From: Firmicutes bacterium UBA5449
GTDB lineage: Bacteria > Bacillota > SHA-98 > UBA4971
Direction of reading: 5' to 3'
DNA length: 45,749 nt
Assembly: GCA_002424305.1 (NCBI GenBank)
Contig: DIQZ01000035.1
Location: 40,274-86,022, forward strand
The notes under the pieces were generated by a model. The model saw nothing but the letters and a program-made list of their open reading frames with translations. It ran no database searches and had not been told where the DNA came from. Made by a program: the position numbers and the translations under genes. Numbering within the stretch: the first letter of the stretch is position 1; every line of letters begins with the position of its first letter. Of the stretch, positions 25,195-33,183 are shown piece by piece.

Positions 25195-26562
25195 TCAGTG
25201 TGCATCCTTAGAAACTTGGGATAGCACATTATTGTCACAGTGAATCTCCGCTTGTCGAAATCCAAAGCTCGTAACGAGTCTGCGCTGAAACTCAATATTC
25301 GTGGCAATTCCTTCAACTCTAAATTCGTCCAAAGCCCTTGCCATTCTAGCTATTGCTTCGTCTCTGTTTCTGCCCCACACCACAACTTTAGCAATGAGTG
25401 AATCATAGTAAGCCGGAATATGGTAACCTGGATAAAGGGCTGTGTCTACCCGAACCCAAGGTCCACCGGGCAATATTAGATTATTGACCCGTCCTGGCAT
25501 AGGCATAAAGCCTCTCTCCGGATCCTCTGCGCATATCCTGCATTCTATGGCATGGCCATTCACATTCACATCTCTCTCGCTGAAGGGCAATGACTCACCT
25601 GCAGCTACCACAAACTGAGCTTTCACAATATCAATCCCTGTGACAAGCTCAGTTACAGGGTGCTCCACCTGAATTCTTGTATTCATCTCGAGGAAATAGA
25701 ACTCGCCCTCATCGTTCACAAGAAATTCAACAGTGCCGGCGTTTGTATATCCAATAGCCTCCGCACCGAGTAAAGCTGCACTCCCCATAGCTTCGCGAAT
25801 ACTGTCATCGAGAACCGGAGAAGGCGACTCTTCTATGAGTTTCTGATGTCCGCGTTGGACAGAGCAGTCTCGTTCCCCCAATTGTATGGCGTGCCCTTGT
25901 TCATCCAATAACACCTGAACTTCGATATGCCTGGCGCCGGCAAAGTAACGCTCGAGATACACGCCTGGGATACCAAAGGCAGCCTCTGCTTCGGCCTGAG
26001 CAAATCTTATGCCGCCGACGAGCTCGTCTTCGTCACGAGCCATGCGCATTCCCTTTCCGCCGCCACCTGCAGCCGCCTTAATCATCACGGGAAAACCATG
26101 TTCCGCAACAAATGCTTCAGCTTCTCGCACATCATGTATGATACCATCAGTGCCGGGAATTGCGCGCAGGCCATGCTCTTCCATCAGCCGTTTCGCTCTG
26201 GCTTTGTTTCCCATAACACTCATTACATCATGGCTCGGCCCTACGAACTTAATCCCGTGAGATGAACATATCTCCGCAAAATATGGATTCTCTGCAAGAA
26301 ACCCATAACCCGGATGAATGGCATCTGCCTGTGACATCAAAGCTGCGCTTATAACATTAGCTATGTTAAGGTAGCTCTGTATACTAGGTCCCGGCCCGAT
26401 ACAGTATGCTTCGTCAGCCATCATTACCGGAAGCGAATCTCTATCCGGTTCTGAGTAGAGAGCTACTGACTTAATACCCAGTTCTTTAGCAGCCCTGATA
26501 ATTCTGAGGGCGATTTCGCCCCTATTTGCTACAACTACTTTTTTGATTGAGAGATCCGACAC
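25195..26562 (-). CDS. accC: acetyl-CoA carboxylase, biotin carboxylase subunit
   Basis: A 455-residue ATP-grasp biotin carboxylase that carboxylates the biotin on AccB. Seen are KVVVANRGEIALRIIRAAKE at the N terminus, the glycine-rich ATP loop MIKAAAGGGGKGMRMAR, and FLEMNTRIQVEHPVTELVTG in the catalytic site. GTG 26562 lies six bases after AGGAGG. It follows accB as in most Firmicutes; carboxyltransferase genes are not in the window. Confidence 0.96.
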   Translation of the reverse strand: MSDLSIKKVVVANRGEIALRIIRAAKELGIKSVALYSEPDRDSLPVMMADEAYCIGPGPSIQSYLNIANVISAALMSQADAIHPGYGFLAENPYFAEICSSHGIKFVGPSHDVMSVMGNKARAKRLMEEHGLRAIPGTDGIIHDVREAEAFVAEHGFPVMIKAAAGGGGKGMRMARDEDELVGGIRFAQAEAEAAFGIPGVYLERYFAGARHIEVQVLLDEQGHAIQLGERDCSVQRGHQKLIEESPSPVLDDSIREAMGSAALLGAEAIGYTNAGTVEFLVNDEGEFYFLEMNTRIQVEHPVTELVTGIDIVKAQFVVAAGESLPFSERDVNVNGHAIECRICAEDPERGFMPMPGRVNNLILPGGPWVRVDTALYPGYHIPAYYDSLIAKVVVWGRNRDEAIARMARALDEFRVEGIATNIEFQRRLVTSFGFRQAEIHCDNNVLSQVSKDAH

Positions 26563-26593
26563 AACATACCTCCTGCATTTCGTCGGCGTATAC

Positions 26594-27010
26594 CTATGAT
26601 ATCTCCAGGATGAAAAGTGGTTGGCCGTACTCTACGGGTTCTGCATTGTCTACCAAGATCTCTGCAATCCTGCCTTTTACCTCAGACTGGATTTCGTTCA
26701 AGATTTTCATGGCCTCAATAATACACACAGTCTGACCCGGTAGGACCATATCACCAACGCTGATATAGGGTTCCGCGTCAGGAGACGGCGCCCTATAGAA
26801 AGTACCTACCACAGGTGCTGTTATTGTGATACGACTATCCTCCGGCATCACCTCGGCTCCAACCCCGACCTTCCGCGCAGGAGAAGTATTTATCTCCCTG
26901 CGAAGTTTCACTGTCAAGCCTTCGAGCTCCAGCTCCAGATCGCTGATATCATGAGTATTCATTATTCTGGCTAATCCGGCGATTTCTCGCCTTAAATCCT
27001 TGAGTTCCAC
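26594..27010 (-). CDS. accB: acetyl-CoA carboxylase, biotin carboxyl carrier protein
   Basis: A 138-residue BCCP with the biotin site CIIEAMKILNEIQSE (the lysine of EAMKI is biotinylated) in a C-terminal biotinyl domain that begins APVVGTFYRAPSPDAEPYI. The N-terminal helical part and the flexible linker match the family. GTG 27010 is the first start in the frame. Confidence 0.95.
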   Translation of the reverse strand: MELKDLRREIAGLARIMNTHDISDLELELEGLTVKLRREINTSPARKVGVGAEVMPEDSRITITAPVVGTFYRAPSPDAEPYISVGDMVLPGQTVCIIEAMKILNEIQSEVKGRIAEILVDNAEPVEYGQPLFILEIS

Positions 27011-27067
27011 CTGTTTTTCCTGCCTTCCTCAGGTTCCATCATGCCCTATACCGGGCTGGATTGATGC

Positions 27068-27096
27068 TTATTATTCTTACAAGCTTAATAGTCCAA
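27068..27096 (-). promoter_or_regulatory. candidate sigma-A promoter of accB-accC
   Basis: On the minus strand TTGGAC (27096-27091), a 17-nt spacer, then TAATAA (27073-27068), in the 226-nt gap between spoIIIAH and accB. A second weaker pair (TTGACC, 17 nt, TACCCT) lies about 60 nt further upstream. This gap separates the sporulation operon from the vegetative acc genes. Confidence 0.45.
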
Positions 27097-27236
27097 AGTC
27101 TTTTAGCTATAGACTACCCGCCCAAGGGTAACACTAACCATAACCTGGGTCAATGCCCATGCTTCCCTATATTCACCACAATCTTTTCATTTCCTGCTTC
27201 AATCATACCACTAGCAGACCGTTCTTGAACAGGTTA

Positions 27237-27806
27237 TCAAGGCTTACCCCGCTCAACTATGGTAATGTTAGCTAAGTCCACTCCCAAACACCTTGCAGCA
27301 ATATCCCCGATTTGCTCAGCATCAGCTTTCGACAGCTCCGGACCGGAGATTACTACATCACAGGCATCTCCCCTGACGAAGATCAGAGCATCCTCGTAAC
27401 CTCTTGCCCTGATTAATGCTTCTGCCTCTGCCTCAGCTTCTGTCCTTTTTGACAGATCTACCAATTGCATGCCGGCGGCTGCCCTTGCTTCATCTGAAAG
27501 CCCGGTATCTCGCGCTACCATTTCCAGTGTTTCCATACTTCTTGACCTCGTCTTGCTCCGCTCAAGTCTTAGCGCCTCAAAGATATCGCTTCCTTGCTCT
27601 TGAGACTCTATGATTGAATCCATAAGACTCACACCCAAAACTGAGTCATCTGATGAGTCAGGCTGTGTCCCAATGCCTCTGATCCCGCTTATGGAGAACA
27701 GCCCTTCATTCTGCTTCATTCCACTATTCCTAATTCCTATGAGTGCGCCCAATACCACAGCAATGACAACCATGAGTGCAAAGCCTGCTCTTGCCCTGTC
27801 CTGCAT
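27237..27806 (-). CDS. spoIIIAH: stage III sporulation protein AH
   Basis: A 189-residue protein with a single N-terminal membrane segment (about residues 8-25) and an outer-facing C-terminal ring-building domain containing DLSKRTEAEAEAEALIRARG and YEDALIFVRGDACDVVI. SpoIIIAH, on the mother-cell side, forms the feeding-tube channel with forespore SpoIIQ. ATG 27806 is five bases after AGGTGA; the upstream GTG overlaps the spoIIIAG stop. Last gene of the spoIIIA operon. Confidence 0.92.
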   Translation of the reverse strand: MQDRARAGFALMVVIAVVLGALIGIRNSGMKQNEGLFSISGIRGIGTQPDSSDDSVLGVSLMDSIIESQEQGSDIFEALRLERSKTRSRSMETLEMVARDTGLSDEARAAAGMQLVDLSKRTEAEAEAEALIRARGYEDALIFVRGDACDVVISGPELSKADAEQIGDIAARCLGVDLANITIVERGKP

Positions 27807-27815
27807 AAGTGTCAC

Positions 27816-28478
27816 CTACCTTTGACGTGGTAGCACTGCTACCTTATGATAAGGGATATCAAGGAGCGTCGTTACCGCCTCGATTAGCGCCTTTTTCACT
27901 TGAATATCCTTGGCACCGTCTGCCACAACAAGAACACCTTGGATCTTAGGCTCAGTGAAATTACGAACAACAGGTACAGCAACCCCTGTTGTTCTTTCCT
28001 GTGTCGTAACCACCTCACCGCTTGTTCTAATCTGTGTTGTTTCTCTGGTTATGCCTTGCGTATCCAATTCTCGCGAGCTGTTCTCCTCATGCGTCTGATT
28101 TTCCGCATAATCATAGAAGCGTCCTGTATCAAAGGTAACCTTAACACCTACTCGACCTGCCCCCTGAACCTGAGAGAGTATCTCCACCAATCGTCGCTCC
28201 AGGCGAGCCTCATCCTCACTAAGGCCTGAACCTCCGGTGCCGGTTGCGGTCAGCACCTGGTCACCGCGGGTGAGGCCAAGCCCTACCTGTGTGCCGGACG
28301 GGCTGCTCAGCCTTGGTGAAAAGCTGAGGAGAAGAAGAAGGACACCTATAAGCCCTATAACAATGAGGACACTGATTCTCTGCATCTGAGGGGGCTTTAT
28401 GTCTCCCAACCCGCGTTCACTGCCTTTGAAAATTCCGGCTATAAAATCAATAATCCGAGAGCCCACTCTTCCCACCAT
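27816..28478 (-). CDS. spoIIIAG: stage III sporulation protein AG
   Basis: A 220-residue protein with one transmembrane helix (about residues 38-60) and a C-terminal periplasm-like ring domain including VLVVADGAKDIQVKKALIEA. SpoIIIAG makes a large ring in the channel between mother cell and forespore. ATG 28478 has GAGG eight bases upstream; the frame also allows ATG 28496 without an SD. Confidence 0.92.
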   Translation of the reverse strand: MVGRVGSRIIDFIAGIFKGSERGLGDIKPPQMQRISVLIVIGLIGVLLLLLSFSPRLSSPSGTQVGLGLTRGDQVLTATGTGGSGLSEDEARLERRLVEILSQVQGAGRVGVKVTFDTGRFYDYAENQTHEENSSRELDTQGITRETTQIRTSGEVVTTQERTTGVAVPVVRNFTEPKIQGVLVVADGAKDIQVKKALIEAVTTLLDIPYHKVAVLPRQR

Positions 28479-28561
28479 CCCTGTTTCCTCATACATACGT
28501 ACGCTTCGAAGTTTCCGCTAAACACCTAAGATAAGAGCCTCATAGGTTCACCAAGGGCGAG

Positions 28562-29173
28562 TTACTGCAGACTGACTGATACAGAGATCATTACATCGTT
28601 GGAAAACCCATAAAAATCCCGTACAGCGCTGATTACTCGCGCCTCCATGATATCAGTAAGCTCCTTACGACTAGATGCAGTGCGTTCCTCAAAGTTGTCG
28701 CTATCGCTACGTGAGGTTCCAAGGGCCAAAGTATTGAGTCCCCTGAGAGTCACGTAGATATGTCGTATATTCCCTGACGACGCGAACCCAATCTCGGCAT
28801 GAGCTTCATCTGCTCCCGACGCCAATCTGGCAATAGACTGTATCTGCCGCGTAACCTTTGTCTCTGTCTCAGACCCTGCAATTTCAAGCCCTGCTTGAGT
28901 AATGCGTTCCCCCCTCGCAACATAACTTGGGACATTCAATGCATAGGCTTGACCCATCGAGAATTCAGCCTGCGACTCTAGGGCGTCATCCATTGATCGA
29001 GAAATATCCAAAATAGAACCTAAAATTACTGCAATCATCACAATACCCATAACAACCCTGGCGAATTTCTGAAGGTCGTTGGCAGGTAGAAGCATTTCAG
29101 TAAATGCAAATGCTAAGCTAATAATAATGAGATCCCTGGCCCACTCTGTAACAGTCTTAACCAACACCTTCAC
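28562..29173 (-). CDS. spoIIIAF: stage III sporulation protein AF
   Basis: A 203-residue protein with two N-terminal hydrophobic helices (about residues 12-60, including ILGSILDISRS after the second) and a soluble C-terminal domain, the SpoIIIAF layout. The GTG at 29173 directly follows the spoIIIAE stop. Assignment relies on order and topology as well as sequence. Confidence 0.9.
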   Translation of the reverse strand: MKVLVKTVTEWARDLIIISLAFAFTEMLLPANDLQKFARVVMGIVMIAVILGSILDISRSMDDALESQAEFSMGQAYALNVPSYVARGERITQAGLEIAGSETETKVTRQIQSIARLASGADEAHAEIGFASSGNIRHIYVTLRGLNTLALGTSRSDSDNFEERTASSRKELTDIMEARVISAVRDFYGFSNDVMISVSVSLQ

Positions 29174-30397
29174 CTACCTCAGAGTCACAGCGAAATTAAC
29201 AAGGCCGGCTATGACGGTTATGATAGCAAGGAATGCAATGGCTACAACACCCAGCGTAACAAGAACAAGTATCAGTGTGTTGCCTAGAACGCCAAGACAT
29301 TTAGAAAGCCCCCGGTCGCCCAATGGTTGGACTATTGCCCCTGCCAGCCTATACATGACAGCCACAGAAAGGATTTTTGCCGCAGGCACAAGGCAAATCA
29401 TGAAGACTGTAACAACCCCTGCCACAGAGAGGGCACCATGTATAAGCGCAGCGCAGCTAGCCACCATACCTACTGCGTCAGAGAACATCTTGCCTACAAC
29501 AGGAACAAAAGTTCCCGACACGAACTTCGCTGTTCGAATCGACAGAGAATCAGCTACTTGGGCTCCTACACCTCGAATCGTCATTACACCGACAAAAAGC
29601 GTCATCCCACCGCCAAGACAGGCCACAGCAACATCCCTGGCGAGCCCCGAAAACTCTGTCAATTGCACGCGGTCCGCGATCATACTGACAACCTCGAGTA
29701 TCGCAGAGAGAAAAATCAACGGGAACACGATATTGCGTATGAGCCCGCTCGTGAGTCCTGAGATCGCCACTACAGCCGGACTCATTACCGCAGCAGACGT
29801 GATTCCGCCTACAGCAGACAGCAAGGCAAACAGAAGAGGTGTAGATGCGTGCATGAAAGTAGTCATCCTATCTACGGCGTCAGTAGCAGCTCTCATCGTA
29901 ACAAGAAAGCTGTTTGTCGCCATCAATGCAAGAACCATGAAACATGCAGACCGAGCTATGGTCGTCACCTGTTTTATTTCAAACCCTGACGCAAACTCTG
30001 AAAGAATCCCGCACATAACTGCAAGGATGATTAACTGGCCGAGTAAAACTAAGCTAGCCCTAACCTCTCCTGCAATTACCCGCATCACACCGGTTGCGAT
30101 ACTTGCCGGATCGAATCCACCTAAGATTTTCCCCGGAGATCTCACAAACCCGGCAATGTCCAGATCCGGGAAGAACTCCTTCATACTACTGTCCATGTCT
30201 TCCAGGAAACCCTGGAGAGCCGCAATATCCAGTGCATCCAGCTCAGCCCTGATAATGTCGTCTTTAAGACCTGGGCCGTCTTCTGAATCCTGAAGCTGAG
30301 CCGGGTTGGCATAACACTGACTCTTGTGATTCAGGACAAGAGCTGAGAACACAAGGGCCAATATAACAATGGCTGATATAATACTAATACGTGTCAT
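29174..30397 (-). CDS. spoIIIAE: stage III sporulation protein AE
   Basis: A 407-residue polytopic membrane protein with an N-terminal signal-like helix and about eight further hydrophobic segments. Family-like stretches are ATNSFLVTMRAATDAVDRMT and FVPVVGKMFSDAVG. SpoIIIAE is the largest membrane component of the channel. ATG 30397 has GGAG upstream at seven bases. Confidence 0.93.
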   Translation of the reverse strand: MTRISIISAIVILALVFSALVLNHKSQCYANPAQLQDSEDGPGLKDDIIRAELDALDIAALQGFLEDMDSSMKEFFPDLDIAGFVRSPGKILGGFDPASIATGVMRVIAGEVRASLVLLGQLIILAVMCGILSEFASGFEIKQVTTIARSACFMVLALMATNSFLVTMRAATDAVDRMTTFMHASTPLLFALLSAVGGITSAAVMSPAVVAISGLTSGLIRNIVFPLIFLSAILEVVSMIADRVQLTEFSGLARDVAVACLGGGMTLFVGVMTIRGVGAQVADSLSIRTAKFVSGTFVPVVGKMFSDAVGMVASCAALIHGALSVAGVVTVFMICLVPAAKILSVAVMYRLAGAIVQPLGDRGLSKCLGVLGNTLILVLVTLGVVAIAFLAIITVIAGLVNFAVTLR

Positions 30398-30413
30398 TTG
30401 TCAGCTCCAAATC

Positions 30414-30800
30414 TCACTTAGCGAATCTGGCAACCGTCTCCAGCACAGCTATGAGAACCGGGAGAGCGGTCATCAATATGATTACCTTTCCTGCCAGTTC
30501 CAGTTTGCCGGCGGTTGCCCTCTCACCTGCGTCGCGACACACCTCAGCCCCAAACCCCGCAAGGTACGCGATTCCTATAACCTTGAGCACAGTAGTAAAA
30601 TATACAGACTCAGCTCTGGTCCCCGACGTAATATCAGCAAGTGTTCTTACAATGAAGTTGATAAGAGGAAGTATCCTGCCGACTATGATCAATCCTGTAA
30701 CGACACTGAGCCATATGGCTATCTCAGGACGATGGGACCTAACTAATACTGTGAGAACAGTTGCTATGATTGCAATTGCAAGTAGACTTCCCATCTCCAC
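30414..30800 (-). CDS. spoIIIAD: stage III sporulation protein AD
   Basis: A 128-residue hydrophobic protein with about three membrane helices; YLAGFGAEVCRDAGERATAG is the conserved SpoIIIAD signature. GTG 30800 is seven bases after GAGGTG. It follows spoIIIAC, which it resembles in fold. Confidence 0.93.
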   Translation of the reverse strand: MEMGSLLAIAIIATVLTVLVRSHRPEIAIWLSVVTGLIIVGRILPLINFIVRTLADITSGTRAESVYFTTVLKVIGIAYLAGFGAEVCRDAGERATAGKLELAGKVIILMTALPVLIAVLETVARFAK

Positions 30801-30842
30801 AGACCTGCACCTCTTTATGTCTCCACAAGCAGATTGCCTCGA

Positions 30843-31043
30843 TCACCAAAGCCTGAAAACAGTTAGAATCTCATCAAGAAGCTCCTTGAACCGAAGCAGC
30901 GCTACACCAAATACCAGCACTGCTCCAATGACTGTCGCTGCCCAAGCAAAATCCTTTCTGCCGACCTGTTCAAAGATTAGGGAAATAACGATTGAGATTA
31001 TGCCAATACCTGCAACCTTGAATATAATGTCGATTCCTCCCAC
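30843..31043 (-). CDS. spoIIIAC: stage III sporulation protein AC
   Basis: A 66-residue protein of two membrane helices (MGGIDIIFKVAGIGIISIVI, then FAWAATVIGAVLVFGVALL) ending in a short charged tail. GTG 31043 is chosen because an AGGGGGAT lies upstream and the product then has the normal SpoIIIAC length of about 65 residues. A longer frame to 31166 would overlap spoIIIAB and has no family-like extension. Confidence 0.92.
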   Translation of the reverse strand: MGGIDIIFKVAGIGIISIVISLIFEQVGRKDFAWAATVIGAVLVFGVALLRFKELLDEILTVFRLW

Positions 31044-31111
31044 CCCGTCATCCCCCTTTTGCGTAGGACACGTTTTGATGGGCTTCAGGCCACTGCAACC
31101 CGACGCTGCAA

Positions 31112-31627
31112 TTAATAAAGCAAGAGAGTTATCATAGCACCCACAGTAAGCCCGAGATACCGCCACATCCTAGCTGTCTGTTCTGCTTTTTCCCTGGCTT
31201 GAGCCTCACTTCTTCTGAGCCTTTCACGGACAAGCGCAATGTGTCTTAGCTGGTCAGTACTGTTGCAGGAACCCAGTTTCGCGCCAAAAGCAAGAAGCGC
31301 ATCGCGATCCTCAGATGTAAGGGCTGAAATGGAATACGCATACCCCACAGCAGCCTCCCAAGCCTGTCCAGGTGATTGGTCTCCTGAGGCAATAATGCAG
31401 GAAGCCATCTCAAACATTTTGCCTGCAATGCAATTTCTGTATCCTCCGGATCTTACCAGTGCTTCAGAAAGAGGAGTTTTCGCATATGATATCTCAGTCT
31501 CCAGGAGAGTAAAAGCTGAGATAAGTTCAGCCAGTTGTCTTGGCCTCTCTGAGTAACCCCTGGCAACAACATTCCCTATCACACCGGAAGATCCTACGAC
31601 TAAGACTGCTCCGACAATCTTTACCAT
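31112..31627 (-). CDS. spoIIIAB: stage III sporulation protein AB
   Basis: A 171-residue protein anchored at both ends by hydrophobic helices (MVKIVGAVLVVGSSGVIGNV and the C-terminal LGLTVGAMITLLLY), with a helical soluble middle including RPRQLAELISAFTLLETEI. ATG 31627 is six bases after GGGGGGC and gives the usual length. It partners the SpoIIIAA ATPase. Confidence 0.92.
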   Translation of the reverse strand: MVKIVGAVLVVGSSGVIGNVVARGYSERPRQLAELISAFTLLETEISYAKTPLSEALVRSGGYRNCIAGKMFEMASCIIASGDQSPGQAWEAAVGYAYSISALTSEDRDALLAFGAKLGSCNSTDQLRHIALVRERLRRSEAQAREKAEQTARMWRYLGLTVGAMITLLLY

Positions 31628-31655
31628 GAGGGCGCCCCCCGTCACTCACTCTACT

Positions 31656-32636
31656 TCACCTAAGAGGCCCGGAGACTATGGCTTTTCCTGTTCTCGCATT
31701 AAGAATTGCCTCGACTGTGCCAGGTCCGTGTGCCTGGCTAAGTATTAGTGCCCTTTCAAACATATCGCCTTCGAAAAGGCACTTCAGGGCAGGTCTCCTC
31801 GCTACTTCCTCCAGAGAGCCTCCATGAGCAGTAGCAACCAAGCTCACACCTGCGCACATAACCTCTCGTATGGCGAGAGAATCCTCTTCCCTGCCGATTT
31901 CATCCGTAATAACCACATCAGGTGACATTGAACGAATAAGCATTATCATCCCTTCAGCTTTCGGACATGCGTCTAACACATCAGTGCGGATGCCACAAGT
32001 GGTTTGAGGGACTCCTGTGTAGCATGCTGCTATCTCTGAGCGCTCATCGGCAATACCCACTCGTACTCCCGGAAACTCGAGATGAGGAACACCGTCACTT
32101 GCCTGTCTGGCGATGTCCCGAAGCAGAGTCGTTTTGCCGCACCTTGGCGGTGATATGATAAGCGTGTGGTAGAGTCTGCGGGGTGGCTTAACAAGGTATT
32201 GCATGACACTGTCTGCTGCGCCTACGATCTCCCGGGCTATCCTGATACAGAAACCGGATATGTCTTTCAGAGTTGAGATCCTGCCATGAGAAAGAACAAC
32301 TCGACCCACTAATCCAACTCTATGACCTCCCCGTATCGTGATATAGCCTTGACGCACATCGTCTTCGAAAGCATAAAGAGAGCCGCATGCAATGAGCTGC
32401 AAAGTGATGAGCGCGTCATCGTCTGAAAAGATGTAAGGTGGGATAGGACATATCTCATCATCGCCTGCCATCAATATCACAGGTCGCCATGTGCGAAGTC
32501 TGATCTCATGCACTCTGTTCAATTGTTCTCTAGGCAAACGGGCAATAGTTGATCGAAGACCCGGTGGCAGGCAAGGCAGAATCTCGTCTAGGATAATGTC
32601 GACAACAGGTTTTCTACCCGGATGTTCATTTTGCAA
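31656..32636 (-). CDS. spoIIIAA: stage III sporulation protein AA, secretion-type ATPase
   Basis: A 326-residue ATPase related to type II/IV secretion ATPases. Walker A is ISPPRCGKTTLLRDIA, Walker B is VVITDEIGREED, and MCAGVSLVATAHGGSLEEV is the following sensor region. It powers or gates the SpoIIIA channel. TTG 32636 is chosen: GGGGGGA sits six bases upstream; the frame also runs to TTG 32657, but that would put the SD inside the gene. The SD lies in one arm of an inverted repeat described separately. Confidence 0.94.
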   Translation of the reverse strand: MQNEHPGRKPVVDIILDEILPCLPPGLRSTIARLPREQLNRVHEIRLRTWRPVILMAGDDEICPIPPYIFSDDDALITLQLIACGSLYAFEDDVRQGYITIRGGHRVGLVGRVVLSHGRISTLKDISGFCIRIAREIVGAADSVMQYLVKPPRRLYHTLIISPPRCGKTTLLRDIARQASDGVPHLEFPGVRVGIADERSEIAACYTGVPQTTCGIRTDVLDACPKAEGMIMLIRSMSPDVVITDEIGREEDSLAIREVMCAGVSLVATAHGGSLEEVARRPALKCLFEGDMFERALILSQAHGPGTVEAILNARTGKAIVSGPLR

Positions 32637-32640
32637 GGCA

Positions 32641-32677
32641 AGTCCCCCCTCATACAAATACGTATTCCGGGGGGACT
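32641..32677 (-). repeat. inverted repeat enclosing the spoIIIAA ribosome-binding site
   Basis: Perfect 9-bp arms AGTCCCCCC (32649-32641 on the plus strand, complementary to 32677-32669) flank a 19-nt loop that contains the palindrome AATACGTATT. In a minus-strand transcript the 3' arm is GGGGGGACT, which is the SD of spoIIIAA. Confidence 0.8.
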
Positions 32678-32685
32678 GGTTTTAT
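32659..32685 (-). promoter_or_regulatory. candidate sigma-E (mother-cell) promoter of the spoIIIA operon
   Basis: On the minus strand a -35-like ATA within GGTCATAAA (32685-32683) is followed after 16 nt by AATACGTA (32666-32659), a partial match to the sigma-E -10 CATACANT. spoIIIA is a known sigma-E operon in Bacillus. The match is imperfect, so this is tentative. Confidence 0.4.
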
Positions 32686-32774
32686 GACCGAAGACCTACA
32701 GACTTCAACCAAGCGGCAAGTGAAAACATCTCCTTACGCATAATGACCCGGACTAATAGACTATCATTGATCTC

Positions 32775-32803
32775 TTGACTTCATAATGGCTATATTCTAA
32801 TAT
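32775..32803 (+). promoter_or_regulatory. sigma-A promoter of the arsenic-resistance island
   Basis: TTGACT (32775-32780), a 17-nt spacer, and TAATAT (32798-32803). It is the only good promoter in the gap between the divergent spoIIIAA and arsR, and it overlaps the ArsR operator. Confidence 0.75.
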
Positions 32804-32809
32804 AGCCAT
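32786..32809 (+). promoter_or_regulatory. probable ArsR operator (perfect inverted repeat)
   Basis: ATGGCTATA (32786-32794) and TATAGCCAT (32801-32809) form a perfect 9-bp inverted repeat with a 6-nt centre, covering the -10 box and the transcription start. Position, size and A/T-rich centre are those of ArsR/SmtB operators, where the repressor blocks RNA polymerase until the metalloid binds. Confidence 0.75.
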
Positions 32810-32822
32810 GAAGGTGATAATT

Positions 32823-33176
32823 ATGAGTAAAAGAAAGACCAGAAGACGCGTAACTGTGTTTAAGGCTCTCGCTAACGAGACCAGGTGTAGAATCATAGAA
32901 ATTCTGGCTAACGAAGGCGAGAAGTGTGTTTGCCAACTTGTAGACGAATTAGGCTTTGATCAGTCTACCATCTCCAGGCATTTAGGTGTGCTCAGAAACG
33001 CTGACATCGTGTCATTTAGAAAGGAAGGGTTGAATGTTTGGTACAGCCTGCATGCAACCTGTACCTACCGGTTCATGAAGTGTATCGACCATATGTGCGA
33101 GTCTGAAAGAGCGCCCAATCTTGGCAACTGTTGGCTAAAGCAAGCGAGTGGCTCAATTCTATCGACTGAAAGGTGA
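32823..33176 (+). CDS. arsR: ArsR/SmtB-family metalloid-responsive repressor
   Basis: A 117-residue winged-helix repressor. The start of the sensor helix has GEKCVCQLVDEL, the CVC motif where As(III) or Sb(III) binds in ArsR proteins; further cysteines lie in CTYRFMKCIDHMC near the C terminus. The recognition helix is DQSTISRHLGVLRNADIV. ATG 32823 has AAGGTGA five bases upstream; an ATG at 32808 lies inside the operator and would precede any leader. It starts the only plus-strand operon and should repress it. Confidence 0.92.
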   Translation: MSKRKTRRRVTVFKALANETRCRIIEILANEGEKCVCQLVDELGFDQSTISRHLGVLRNADIVSFRKEGLNVWYSLHATCTYRFMKCIDHMCESERAPNLGNCWLKQASGSILSTER

Positions 33177-33183
33177 GGCATTA

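Noticed and set aside
29079..30293. Plus-strand open frame of 404 codons opposite spoIIIAE
   Set aside because: It mirrors a well-conserved membrane protein; the low-complexity Thr/Ala/Arg composition is the antisense image of hydrophobic codons.
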